A stretch of 64,000 bases of DNA from Streptomyces formicae (GTDB taxonomy: Bacteria; Actinomycetota; Actinomycetes; Streptomycetales; Streptomycetaceae). The stretch is taken from the NCBI RefSeq assembly GCF_002556545.1, contig NZ_CP022685.1, forward strand, positions 3,472,001 through 3,536,000, written 5' to 3'. Position numbers and translations under genes: made by a program. Shown piece after piece: positions 56,482-64,000 of the stretch (its first letter is position 1; every line of letters begins with the position of its first letter). The notes beneath the pieces were generated by a model, which saw only the letters and a program-made list of their open reading frames with translations, ran no database searches and had not been told where the DNA came from.

Positions 56482-57975
56482 TCAGGAAGCGGTGATCTTG
56501 ACCCCGTCGATCGTCCAGTACCAGTTGTTGCCCCCGGTGTAGCGGAACCGGACCTGAGCCTTCCGGGCGCCCGCGGGGACCTGGAGTGCGATGTTCTCCA
56601 CGACGGACGCCGTGTCCGTCGTGTACGTCTTCACAGCGAGGGGGGTCCCGCCGTCGTACGAGACGAGGACCTCGCCCTTCTGCGGGGCCTCCTGGCGGTA
56701 GTACGTCGTGTACGTGAGCGTGGCCTTGCGGCCGCCGGTCACGTCGTACGAGGGGCTGACGAGCGTCGAGTCGAAGGTGCCGGTCACGGCCTTGTCGCTC
56801 CACTCGTCGCCGTCGGCCACCGCGAACACGCCCCGGGCGCGGATGTTGTTCTCGCGCCGCTGGTCGCGTTCGGCCTTGGTCCAGAACTCGTCCGTCGTGA
56901 AGGACCAGCCGCGCCACTCGGTGACGCCGCCGGTGCCCATCCTGGTGTTGTCGACGCTCCAGCCGCTCGGCGGTGTGTGGGTGAAGCCGATGACGCCGGA
57001 GCCGATGCCGCTCTCGTCGACCGGGCCCGTCAGCCTGGTGCGCAGGGCGTCGAAGTCGTCGGGCGTCGGCTGCTGGATCGGGCGGCCGTCGAGGCCCCAG
57101 GCCGGGTCGATGGCGATGCCGAGGTGGGTGAGCGCGCTGGCCGCGATGTCGGGCATGCGGACGTCGTGGCGGACGGATCCCGCCGTGACCGTGCCGCCCG
57201 TGGCGATCATGAAGGTCTGGCGCTCGGCCCAGGTGGAGCCGCCGTGGCCGCCCGCGTCGGTGTGCCCGTGGTCCGCGGTGATCATGATGAGCCAGTCCTC
57301 GTTGCCGTACGTGGCACGGGACTTGACCGCCGAGAGGATCTGGCCGACCTGGGTGTCGACGCCGTGCAGCGCGTCGAGGTACGCCTGGCTCGCCGCGCCG
57401 CTCGCGTGGCCCGCGTGGTCGACGTTGTCGAGCTGGACGAAGACCGCGTCGGGGTTGCCGTTCTTGACCTCGGCGACGGCGCGGGACGTGGTGCCCACGT
57501 CGTACTCGGCGGCCGGGGTGGAGACCCGCGTGTCGACCTTCGCGGAGAAGATGATGTCGGTGATCGGCGCCCAGGACGCCACCGCGTAGGTCCTAAGGCC
57601 CGGCTTCGCCGCCTCGACGCGGGTCATGAAGTCCGGGTACTTCGCGAGCTGGTGGCCGGTGAACTCGTTGTTCACGACCTTGTGCTTGTCGGGCCAGACG
57701 CCGGTGATCAGCGTCGACCAGCCGGGGCCCGACGAGGTGGGCGCGAGCGGCTGGGCGTAGAGCGCGCTGGGCGCGGTCAGGCCCGCGCTCATCAGGCCCT
57801 TGAGGGTGGGCGTATCGGCGTCCTCGACTCTGCTCAGCAGCGCGCCGTCCAGGCCGATGACCAGGACCTTGGGGGTCTTGGCCGCGGCCCTGGCGACGGC
57901 GGTGAGGGGCCCTGCGGCGAGGGCGGCGGCCGCGGTGGAGACGAGCAGCGAGCGGCGGGTGATGCCTGACGACAC
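56482..57975 (-). CDS. Tat-exported phosphodiesterase/alkaline phosphatase-superfamily enzyme
   Basis: 497 residues. Tat signal (GITRRSLLVSTAAAALAAGP) with RR motif. The catalytic domain resembles nucleotide pyrophosphatase/type I phosphodiesterase: VLVIGLDGALLSRVEDADTP (metal Asp), LAPTSSGPGWSTLITGVWPD (Thr/Ser nucleophile region), VQLDNVDHAGHASG and MITADHGHTDAGGHGG (metal His/Asp). A beta-rich C-terminal domain of about 180 residues follows (SWSFTTDEFW region to NNWYWTIDGVKI), perhaps substrate- or carbohydrate-binding. GTG 57975 with GGAGG upstream. A PhoP-type repeat lies upstream, suggesting phosphate control. Confidence 0.87.
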   Translation of the reverse strand: MSSGITRRSLLVSTAAAALAAGPLTAVARAAAKTPKVLVIGLDGALLSRVEDADTPTLKGLMSAGLTAPSALYAQPLAPTSSGPGWSTLITGVWPDKHKVVNNEFTGHQLAKYPDFMTRVEAAKPGLRTYAVASWAPITDIIFSAKVDTRVSTPAAEYDVGTTSRAVAEVKNGNPDAVFVQLDNVDHAGHASGAASQAYLDALHGVDTQVGQILSAVKSRATYGNEDWLIMITADHGHTDAGGHGGSTWAERQTFMIATGGTVTAGSVRHDVRMPDIAASALTHLGIAIDPAWGLDGRPIQQPTPDDFDALRTRLTGPVDESGIGSGVIGFTHTPPSGWSVDNTRMGTGGVTEWRGWSFTTDEFWTKAERDQRRENNIRARGVFAVADGDEWSDKAVTGTFDSTLVSPSYDVTGGRKATLTYTTYYRQEAPQKGEVLVSYDGGTPLAVKTYTTDTASVVENIALQVPAGARKAQVRFRYTGGNNWYWTIDGVKITAS

Positions 57976-58022
57976 GTGGTCCTCCGGGAGGCGAAGTGAT
58001 CGAAGTGGGGGGCGGGCGCACG

Positions 58023-58052
58023 CCAACGCCCCTGGGATTCCAGGGGCGTTGG
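58023..58052. promoter_or_regulatory. Perfect 13-bp hairpin in the phosphatase leader
   Basis: CCAACGCCCCTGG-GATT-CCAGGGGCGTTGG, about 48 bases before the GTG of the phosphatase and downstream of its putative promoter. There is no T-tract. It could stop readthrough from the phosphonate operon or act as an attenuator of the phosphatase mRNA. Confidence 0.6.
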
Positions 58053-58104
58053 GTCCATACCCGTTATCTTTTCGCTACCGGGTCCCCCGGGGCCAGAGGC
58101 ACGA

Positions 58105-58135
58105 CGGTGAACTCTCGGATCCCCGGTGAACTCTC
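58105..58135 (-). promoter_or_regulatory. Direct repeat GAGAGTTCACCG, PHO-box-like
   Basis: On the minus strand the 12-mer GAGAGTTCACCG occurs twice (58124-58135 and 58105-58116), 19 bases apart, upstream of the phosphatase. GTTCACC is the core of Streptomyces PhoP direct repeats, although their usual period is 11. The first copy overlaps the stop of the binding-protein gene. Confidence 0.5.
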
Positions 58136-59213
58136 AGCTACCCGTCGCCGACTTCCAGTCCTCGACGTACGTCTTGAGGTTCTCGGAGATGTCCGCCCAG
58201 TCGGGCTCGAAGACCTCGACGCCGTCCACGATCTTGTCGAGGGCGACCGCGTTGGCGTCGGTGGCCTTGACGTCCTTGCGGGCCGCGAAGCCGCCGCCGA
58301 TCTCGCTGACCTGCCGCTGCGCCGTCCGCCCGAGCAGGTAGTCGAGGAACTTCTTGGCGTTGGCGTCGTGCGGGGCCTTGGTGACGAGCCCGGCCGCGTA
58401 GGGCAGGGCGAAGGTGGTCGGCTTGCCGCCTTCCTTGGCGGGGAACCAGATGCCGAGGTTCGGCATGTCCTTGGACTGCGCGTAGTTCATCTGGACGTCG
58501 CCGTTGGCCGCGAGCAGTTCGCCCTTGTCGACCTTGGGCGCGAGCTTGCCGGTGGAGGCGGACGGGCCGACGTTGTTGGTCTGGAGCTTCTTCAGGTAGT
58601 CCATGGCGGGCTTCTTGCCGCCGAAGTCGTGCATCGCCTTGATGAGTACGGCGGTGCCGTCGCCCGCGACGCCGGGCGTGGAGTACTGCACCTTGTCCTT
58701 GAACGAGCCCTCGGTGAGGTCCTCCCACGTCTTGGGCGCCTTGCCGCCCGCCAGCTCCTTCTTGTTGTAGATGAAGCCGAAGTAGTTGTTCACGACGGAC
58801 GTCCACTTGCCGTCGGCGTCCTTGTCGGCGCCGTCGACCTGCTCGGACCCCTTGGGCTTGTACGCCTGGAGCAGGCCCTTCTCGTCGGCCTGCTGGATGA
58901 AGGGCGGCAGCGTGATGATGACGTCGGCCTGCGTGTTGGACTTCTCGCGGACGGCGCGCTGCACCATCTCGCCGGAGCCGCCCTCGACGTAGTTCACCTT
59001 GATGCCGGTCTTCTTCGTGAAGTCCTTGAAGACCTGGTCGTACCAGCCGTCGCCGTTCTCGCCCTTGAGGCCGTCGGCGCTGTAGACGGTGACGGTCTTC
59101 TCGTCGGACGCGGCGGAGCTGCCGCCGCACGCGCTGAGGGATCCGGCGAGGACGAGGCTGCCGGTGACGGCGGCGATCGGCCGGATGTGTCGGGTTCGGG
59201 TAAGGCGGGACAT
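58134..59213 (-). CDS. ABC transporter substrate-binding protein, 2-aminoethylphosphonate type
   Basis: 359 residues, lipoprotein (LVLAGSLSACGGSSAAS). Fe3+/spermidine-type binding fold: EKTVTVYSADGLKGENGDGW, FTKKTGIKVNYVEGGSGEMV, DVIITLPPFIQQADEKGLLQ, YFGFIYNKKELAGGKAPKTW, STPGVAGDGTAVLIKAM. The set resembles the 2-aminoethylphosphonate binding proteins (PhnS type), consistent with the HAD and FAD genes upstream. It is the last gene of the six-gene minus-strand operon. ATG 59213. Confidence 0.85.
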   Translation of the reverse strand: MSRLTRTRHIRPIAAVTGSLVLAGSLSACGGSSAASDEKTVTVYSADGLKGENGDGWYDQVFKDFTKKTGIKVNYVEGGSGEMVQRAVREKSNTQADVIITLPPFIQQADEKGLLQAYKPKGSEQVDGADKDADGKWTSVVNNYFGFIYNKKELAGGKAPKTWEDLTEGSFKDKVQYSTPGVAGDGTAVLIKAMHDFGGKKPAMDYLKKLQTNNVGPSASTGKLAPKVDKGELLAANGDVQMNYAQSKDMPNLGIWFPAKEGGKPTTFALPYAAGLVTKAPHDANAKKFLDYLLGRTAQRQVSEIGGGFAARKDVKATDANAVALDKIVDGVEVFEPDWADISENLKTYVEDWKSATGS

Positions 59214-59254
59214 GACGTTTCGTACTCCTTGAAGAACCGTGGGACGGGGTGAGT

Positions 59255-60052
59255 TCAGCGATAGGAGGCGCGGGTGCGGACGCGGGAGACGGCGAAGAGC
59301 ACCATCAGCGTCGCCGCCATCAGGACCACGGCGACGGCGGCACCGGTGAAGAGGGAGCCTCGGTCGGTGGCCGCGTAGATCCGCACGGGGAGCGGCATCC
59401 AGTCCGGCGGGTAGAGCATCATCGTGGCGCTCAACTCGCCCATGGAGAGCGCGAAGCAGAGCCCGGCGGCCGCGGTCAACGACGGCAGCAGGAGCGGCAG
59501 CTTCACCTTCCACAGGACGTACGAGGGCCGGGCACCGAGCGATGCGGCGGCCTGTTCGTACGCCGGGTCGAGACGCACGATGGCAGCCGAAACCGACTGG
59601 TAGGCGAACGCCGTGACAAGAATGGTGTGCGCGAGGATCACGATCGAACTCGTGCCGTTGAGGATCATCGGCGGCTTGCTGAACGCGACGAGGACCGCGA
59701 GGCCCACGACGACGGACGGCACGGCGACGGGCAGCACGAACAGCGCGTCGAGCAGGCGCTTGCCGCCCTTCTTCAGGGATGCGGCGGCCAGCGCGGCCCA
59801 CGAACCGACGGTCAGCGCGAGCAGGCTGGCGCCGAGGGCCGTGACCAGGCTGGTGGTGAGCGCCTGGAGCGACTCCCCCCGGGTCGCCGACGCGTAGTGC
59901 TCGGTGGTGAACCCGGAGGGGAAGGCCCCCGACCAGTGCTGCGAGAACGACGCCGCGAGGATCACCAGGAGCGGCAGCGCGAAGAGCGGCAGGAAGAGGA
60001 CGAAGAAGAGCGCCCAGGTGGCCCACTTCCCCTTGCGGCTATGCACCAACAC
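59255..60052 (-). CDS. ABC transporter permease (phosphonate operon, second)
   Basis: 265 residues, six-segment permease of the Fe/AEP/thiamine importer type. Membrane parts LFFVLFLPLFALPLLVILAA, ALFVLPVAVPSVVVGLAVL and others. The EAA coupling region is AYEQAAASLGARPSYVLWKV with LPLLLPSLTAAAGLCFA. GTG 60052 overlaps the preceding permease gene by 14 bases. It pairs with the permease at 60039-60968. Confidence 0.88.
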   Translation of the reverse strand: MLVHSRKGKWATWALFFVLFLPLFALPLLVILAASFSQHWSGAFPSGFTTEHYASATRGESLQALTTSLVTALGASLLALTVGSWAALAAASLKKGGKRLLDALFVLPVAVPSVVVGLAVLVAFSKPPMILNGTSSIVILAHTILVTAFAYQSVSAAIVRLDPAYEQAAASLGARPSYVLWKVKLPLLLPSLTAAAGLCFALSMGELSATMMLYPPDWMPLPVRIYAATDRGSLFTGAAVAVVLMAATLMVLFAVSRVRTRASYR

Positions 60053-60968
60053 GACGGCTCACCACCCGGTACAGGCCGTACAGGCCCACGGAAATCGCGA
60101 TGTTGACGACGGCGACGACACAGGCCGCCGGATAGTCGGACTCCAGGATCGCCTTGCTGTAGACGAGCATCGGCAGGGTCGTGACGCCCTTGGCCCCCGT
60201 GAACAGCACGATCCCGAACTCGTTCAGACACATGACGAGGACGAGGCTGCCGCCCGCGGCGAGCGCGGGCAGCGCCTCGGGCAGGATCACCCGGCGCACG
60301 ATCCGCCACGGCCTGGCGCCCAGGCTGGAGGCGACCTCCAGCTGCGCGGTGTCGATCTGCGAGAACGCGGCGAGCAGTGGCCGCATCACGAACGGCGTGA
60401 AGTACGTGATCTCGGCGAGCAGCACGCCCCACGGCGTGGTGAGGAACTGGAAGGGCCCCTCGGCGGCGCCCGTGGCGTCCGTCCATACCCCGTTGGCCAT
60501 GCCCTTCGTCCCGTAGACGAACAGCAGGGCGAGGGTGATCAGGAAGGAAGGGAAGGAGAGGAAGACGTCGATGAACCGGGAGACGGCCTTGCCGCCGGGA
60601 AACGGCACGAAGGCGATGACGAGCGCGAGGGCGAACCCCAGGACGAGGCATCCCACGGTCGACCCCACGGCGAGCCACACGGTGGTCCCGAGCGCCTCCC
60701 GGAACGCCTCGGAGGCGAACACGTCGGAGTACGGCTGGAGGGAGGTCCCTCCGGTGTCGGGTTGCACGGACTGCTGGACGACGAGGGCGAGGGGGTAGAG
60801 GAAGAAGAGCGCGAGCAGGGTGATGGGGGGCAGGGCCCACACGAAGGCAGGCACCTTGCGGGTGGCCCGCTCCTGCTGTGGGCAATTGTTCCGCACGGCG
60901 GATCCCGACCCACCGATAGCCCCCGTCGCCGAGTCCTGCATACCGAGGCGCTCAGTCGGACTACCCAT
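60039..60968 (-). CDS. ABC transporter permease (phosphonate operon, first)
   Basis: 309 residues. A cytoplasmic N-terminal 35 residues, then membrane segments (ALPPITLLALFFLYPLALVV, WLAVGSTVGCLVLGFALALV, FPSFLITLALLFVYGTKGM). EAA region QLEVASSLGARPWRIVRRVI with LPEALPALAAGGSLVLVMCL. ATG 60968 overlaps the ATPase stop by eight bases. It forms the channel with the next permease. Confidence 0.88.
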   Translation of the reverse strand: MGSPTERLGMQDSATGAIGGSGSAVRNNCPQQERATRKVPAFVWALPPITLLALFFLYPLALVVQQSVQPDTGGTSLQPYSDVFASEAFREALGTTVWLAVGSTVGCLVLGFALALVIAFVPFPGGKAVSRFIDVFLSFPSFLITLALLFVYGTKGMANGVWTDATGAAEGPFQFLTTPWGVLLAEITYFTPFVMRPLLAAFSQIDTAQLEVASSLGARPWRIVRRVILPEALPALAAGGSLVLVMCLNEFGIVLFTGAKGVTTLPMLVYSKAILESDYPAACVVAVVNIAISVGLYGLYRVVSRRVGA

Positions 60969-62013
60969 CGGTCACCCCGCCGGACAAGAGCACCGCGTCA
61001 TCAGGTGCGAAGTGCAAGGTCACAGAGTCCCCGATGGCAGGTGGTGTCCGGAGCTCACGGACATCCGCCTTCACCCGCTCCCCCGCGACATCCACGTACA
61101 ACCGATGCGTGGCGCCCCGCCATTGGACCTCGGTCACCTCTCCCCGGAGGGGGTTGGGCCCGTCGCCGAGCCCCACCAGATGCGGCCGCACGCACAACGT
61201 GGCCGTCACCCCGGCGGCCACCCCACCCGTGTCGACCTTGAGCTCGGTCCCGCCGAGGGAGACACCTCCCGACCCCACCGTCACCGGAAGGAGATTCGCG
61301 TTGCCCACGAAGGAGGCGGTGAACTCGGTCCGAGGCGCGCGGTAGAGCTCCTGCGGCGTACCGCAGTCCCGCAGCCGCGCCCGGTCCATGACCGCGATCC
61401 GGTCGGCCAGGGTGAGCGCCTCGACCTGGTCATGGGTGACGTACAGGATGGAGACGTCCGGCAACTCCCGGTGCAGCCGGGCTAGTTCGGCCAGCATCCC
61501 GGACCGCAACTGCGCGTCGAGCGCGGACAGCGGCTCGTCGAGCAGCAGCACCCCGGGCCGGATGGCGAGCGCCCGCGCGATCGCGACCCGCTGCTGCTGC
61601 CCGCCGGACAGCTCGCGCGGGAAGCGCCGCGCGTACGCCGCCATCCCCGTCATCTCCAGGGCTTCGGCGACCCGTCCGGGGATCTCGCCCTTCGCCACCT
61701 TCTGCGCCTTCATGCCGAAGGCGACGTTGTCCGCGACGCGCATGTGCGGGAAGAGCGCGTACTGCTGGACGACCATGCCGATGCCGCGCTGGTGCGGCGG
61801 CAGGCCCGTGACGTCGCGGTCGCCGATGAACACCCGCCCCGACGCGGGCCGCACGAAGCCCGCGACGGCCCGCAGCGCGGTGGTCTTGCCGGATCCGGAG
61901 GGCCCGAGGAGGGCCATGACCTCGCCGGGTTCGACGGTCAGGTCGAGGGAGTCGAGGACCGTGTTCCCGTCGTAGGCGACGGAGACCCGGTCGAAGCGGA
62001 TGCCGCTGCCCAT
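60961..62013 (-). CDS. ABC transporter ATPase (phosphonate operon)
   Basis: 350 residues. Walker A LLGPSGSGKTTALRAV, Q-loop MVVQQYALFPHM, signature ELSGGQQQRVAIARAL, Walker B LLLDEPLSALDAQ, H-loop YVTHDQVEALTL. A C-terminal TOBE domain (about 270-345; RPHLVGLGDGPNPLRGEVTE, WRGATHRLYVDVAGERVKAD). Potential partner: the two permeases. The ATG overlaps the HAD gene stop by one base (TGATG). It energises uptake of 2-aminoethylphosphonate or a related phosphonate. Confidence 0.9.
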   Translation of the reverse strand: MGSGIRFDRVSVAYDGNTVLDSLDLTVEPGEVMALLGPSGSGKTTALRAVAGFVRPASGRVFIGDRDVTGLPPHQRGIGMVVQQYALFPHMRVADNVAFGMKAQKVAKGEIPGRVAEALEMTGMAAYARRFPRELSGGQQQRVAIARALAIRPGVLLLDEPLSALDAQLRSGMLAELARLHRELPDVSILYVTHDQVEALTLADRIAVMDRARLRDCGTPQELYRAPRTEFTASFVGNANLLPVTVGSGGVSLGGTELKVDTGGVAAGVTATLCVRPHLVGLGDGPNPLRGEVTEVQWRGATHRLYVDVAGERVKADVRELRTPPAIGDSVTLHFAPDDAVLLSGGVTDG

Positions 62014-62717
62014 CAGCCGACTCCCCTGAGTATCGCGGGCAGTTCGGCGACGGAGCCGAGGACGTGGGTGGCACCGGCCTCGCGGAGCGCCGCGTCGCCG
62101 TGGGCGCCGGTCAGCACCCCGGCGACGACCGAGGCCCCGGACCGTACGCCGCTGAGCATGTCGTACGCCGTGTCGCCCGCGACCGCGACGTCCTGGACCC
62201 CGTCGACCGCCCCGGTGCGCAGGAACGCGGCGAGCACCATGTCCGGGTAGGGCCGTCCGCGGCCGCCCGCGTCGGCGGGGCACAGGGTGAGCCCGACGAG
62301 GTCGCGCCAGCCGAGCGCGTCGAGGATGGCGTCCTGGGTGACCCGGGCGAACCCGGTGGTCAGGACGACGGTCCTGCCCTCCTCCTGGAGCTCCTCGATG
62401 GTCTCGCGCGCCCCGGGGATCGGGGCGATGCGGCCGCCGTCGACGAGCGTCCCGTACGCCTTCTCGAAGGCGATGTTCGCCTTCTGGGCGAGCGCCTCGT
62501 CGCCGAAGAGGTGCCGGAAGACGGAGATCTTGGACTCGCCCATCGTGGCGCGGACGTACTCCAGCTTCGCCGCGTGGTCGGCGGAGTCCGGCTCGACGCC
62601 GAGCTCGCGCGCGGCGGCGGCGAAGGCCTGCTCGACGAGTCCGCCGTCGGCGACGGTGGTGCCCGCCATGTCCAGTACGACGAGGCCCGTGCGGTGCGTG
62701 CTCAATTCGTTCACCAT
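62013..62717 (-). CDS. Phosphonatase-like HAD hydrolase
   Basis: 234 residues. HAD motif I VVLDMAGTTVADGG, motif II VVLTTGFARVTQDAIL and motif III/IV DVAVAGDTAYDMLSGVRSGA. DMAGTT is the PhnX-like (phosphonoacetaldehyde hydrolase) signature, in contrast to DFDGT-type phosphatases. True PhnX uses an active-site Lys as a Schiff base in the cap; I could not place it with certainty, and this protein looks like the PhnX-like subfamily (the TIGR03351 type) paired with FAD oxidases. ATG 62717 overlaps the stop of the FAD gene by seven bases. Confidence 0.85.
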   Translation of the reverse strand: MVNELSTHRTGLVVLDMAGTTVADGGLVEQAFAAAARELGVEPDSADHAAKLEYVRATMGESKISVFRHLFGDEALAQKANIAFEKAYGTLVDGGRIAPIPGARETIEELQEEGRTVVLTTGFARVTQDAILDALGWRDLVGLTLCPADAGGRGRPYPDMVLAAFLRTGAVDGVQDVAVAGDTAYDMLSGVRSGASVVAGVLTGAHGDAALREAGATHVLGSVAELPAILRGVG

Positions 62718-63835
62718 CCCAGTTGGTCCGCGGTCTTCTCGGCGATGGCGGGCGAGCAGGTCATGCCGCGCCCGCCGGGCCCGGTGACCAGCCACACGCC
62801 GGGGCGCAGCTCCTGCCGGTGCACGACCCTGCTGGTGTCGACGCACTGCGCGTACACCCCGGCCCAGCGCCGCCTGATCTTCGGCAGCGGGCGGCCGAGG
62901 AAGCCCTCGACGACCTCGGTGAGGTGCTCGTAGGGGTCTTCGAGGGTGTCGAAGGCGAAGGGGTGCTCGTACTCGTGGGTGTCACCGATGGTCAGGCCGC
63001 CGTCCGCGCGCTGGACCATGAGCAGCTGCATCTTGTGCGCGGCGGCGGTCGGCGTCTGGGCCTGTCCCGCGTTGAGCGCGTCGAGCGCGTCGGACTTGTA
63101 CGCCGGGTAGTAGCGGAAGCTGTCGGCGTCGGCGACGGAGGTGGTGAGCGCCTCGCCGAGCGGTTCGGTCTGCATCATCTGGAGGCGCACGCGGCGCACC
63201 GGCAGGTCGGGGCCCGCGAGGTCGCGGACGAGGCCGCCGAGCCAGGCACCGGTGGCGAGCACGACGGCGTCGCCGGTGTGCACGTCGCCGTGGTCGTCGC
63301 GGACGCTGCCCGTGCCGACGACCTCGCGGACCTCGCGGCCCGGCAGGAAGGTGTAGCGCGGAGACTTCAACAGGGCCTCGCGCAGCCGCAGTTGGGCGGT
63401 GCGCGGCTCCACGGCCGCGTCCCGCTCGCACCACAGGGCGGCGCTGAACTCGCCGCGCAGGGCGGGGTTGACGTCGCGCGCCTCGTCGGCGGTGAGCAGC
63501 TTGTAGCCCCGGGCCGCCGCGTCCGGGCGGGCGAGCGCCGCCTCGGCGACGGCGCGCTCGCGCTCGTTCCGCACCAGGGTCAGCGAGCCGATGGCCCGGA
63601 AGCCGAGGCCGGGCACGCGTTCGCCGATGCCCTCCCAGAGCTCCCTGGCGCGCAGCGCGGTGTCGAGCTCCTCGCCGCCCGCGCGGCCGCTCACCCATAT
63701 CTGTCCGAAGTTGCGAAGCGACGCCCCGCGGGCCTCGCTCTCGCGCTCGATCTGTACGACCTCGTGGCCGCGTTCCACTGCGTGCCAGGCGTGCATGGTT
63801 CCCACCACGCCGGCTCCTACGACGATGACTCTCAC
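62711..63835 (-). CDS. FAD-dependent oxidoreductase of phosphonate operons
   Basis: 374 residues, DAO-type fold. Rossmann motif VIVVGAGVVGTMHAWHAVER, ARGASLRNFGQIWVSGRAGG, GDAVVLATGAWLGGL and a C-terminal GPGGRGMTCSPAIAEKTADQ. This matches the TIGR03364-type family, seen beside phosphonatase-like HAD genes. Such enzymes are thought to oxidise 2-aminoethylphosphonate or N-methylated forms to phosphonoacetaldehyde, replacing the aminotransferase PhnW. GTG 63835 with AGGAG upstream. It is the first gene of the operon. Confidence 0.85.
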   Translation of the reverse strand: MRVIVVGAGVVGTMHAWHAVERGHEVVQIERESEARGASLRNFGQIWVSGRAGGEELDTALRARELWEGIGERVPGLGFRAIGSLTLVRNERERAVAEAALARPDAAARGYKLLTADEARDVNPALRGEFSAALWCERDAAVEPRTAQLRLREALLKSPRYTFLPGREVREVVGTGSVRDDHGDVHTGDAVVLATGAWLGGLVRDLAGPDLPVRRVRLQMMQTEPLGEALTTSVADADSFRYYPAYKSDALDALNAGQAQTPTAAAHKMQLLMVQRADGGLTIGDTHEYEHPFAFDTLEDPYEHLTEVVEGFLGRPLPKIRRRWAGVYAQCVDTSRVVHRQELRPGVWLVTGPGGRGMTCSPAIAEKTADQLGW

Positions 63836-63878
63836 GGCGGCAACGCTCCTGGGGTCGGGTGGACCGCGCGGGGCCGAC

Positions 63879-63944
63879 GGGCAACGGGACGGTGAACGGC
63901 CACCCAAGCTTGGCCTAGACCCGTTACGTTCTCGTTATCTTCCA
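63879..63944 (-). promoter_or_regulatory. Phosphonate operon promoter region with PHO-box-like repeat
   Basis: Minus strand: GTTCACC (63897-63891) followed 12 bases later by GTTGCCC (63885-63879), near to the PhoP direct-repeat pattern. Upstream lies AAGATAACGAGAACGTAACG followed by GGTCTAGG (63941-63914), which shares AAGATAACG and GGT with the phosphatase upstream region (AAGATAACGGGTATGG, complement of 58055-58070). A -10/-35 could not be fixed. Confidence 0.45.
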
Positions 63945-64000
63945 GGGTCGATCACTGCCGATCGCCGCCGATCGCCGTCCGTGGAGGGCGTGTTCAGGCG

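Overview
The window is a high-GC actinobacterial chromosome segment and almost certainly comes from a Streptomyces. The evidence is strong third-position GC bias, GTG/TTG starts, GTGA and ATGA stop-start overlaps, and a cslA-glxA-cslZ locus (47963-53071). The first gene looks like bglC and the PAS-GGDEF-EAL protein looks like CdgA. From memory, this gene order matches the S. coelicolor core region around SCO2798 to SCO2840 and beyond. No prophage, insertion sequence or CRISPR array is visible.

Layout, left to right. 1-1367: the 3' part of a GH1 beta-glucosidase. 1482-6571: two AspT-type aspartate:alanine antiporters plus aspartate 4-decarboxylase, a possible decarboxylative proton-motive cycle. 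6585-7646: a secreted GH18 chitinase broken by an in-frame TAA. 8147-10236: an OmpR-type two-component system. 10334-14747: mixed housekeeping and regulatory genes. 14972-20045: a PAP2 phosphatase followed by a tightly packed three-gene set, made of a predicted Fe-S PD-(D/E)XK nuclease, a 528-residue protein of unknown function and an SF1 (Upf1/Dna2-like) helicase. I consider this set the best candidate for an undescribed system: it reads like a Dna2 protein split into three genes. 20251-24885: small proteins, a TTA-containing primase-like gene running into tRNA-Lys, an M6 protease and the c-di-GMP enzyme. 26318-26823: a possible toxin-antitoxin pair.

26832-35827 is a catabolic island: two Asp/Glu-racemase/maleate-isomerase-like proteins, a D-2-hydroxyacid dehydrogenase, an amidase, a DUF3830 protein, an Ehu-type ABC importer and an IclR regulator. 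Its substrate is not obvious. 36142-40918 holds DedA and two convergent NarL-type two-component systems around a small membrane protein. 41338-53071 holds an acyl-CoA ligase, an AA10 LPMO with a DasR-like site, an SPFH protein with a duplicated translation start, an NlpC/P60 wall protein, a FadR-type regulator and the hyphal-tip glycan genes cslA-glxA with cslZ. 53229-56410 holds a GAF-ANTAR protein, a class F sortase with a small surface protein, and a HAD-IIA phosphatase. 56482-63835 is phosphorus scavenging: a Tat-exported phosphatase and a six-gene 2-aminoethylphosphonate-type uptake and degradation operon.

Three identical tRNA-Lys(CTT) genes sit at 21324, 35933 and 46787, each with a similar promoter and terminator. 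A GC-rich 20-mer is dispersed in at least 14 copies, including a 66-bp tandem array and three 115-bp nested palindromes placed at gene ends. Functions are assigned from motifs read by eye; no searches were run.
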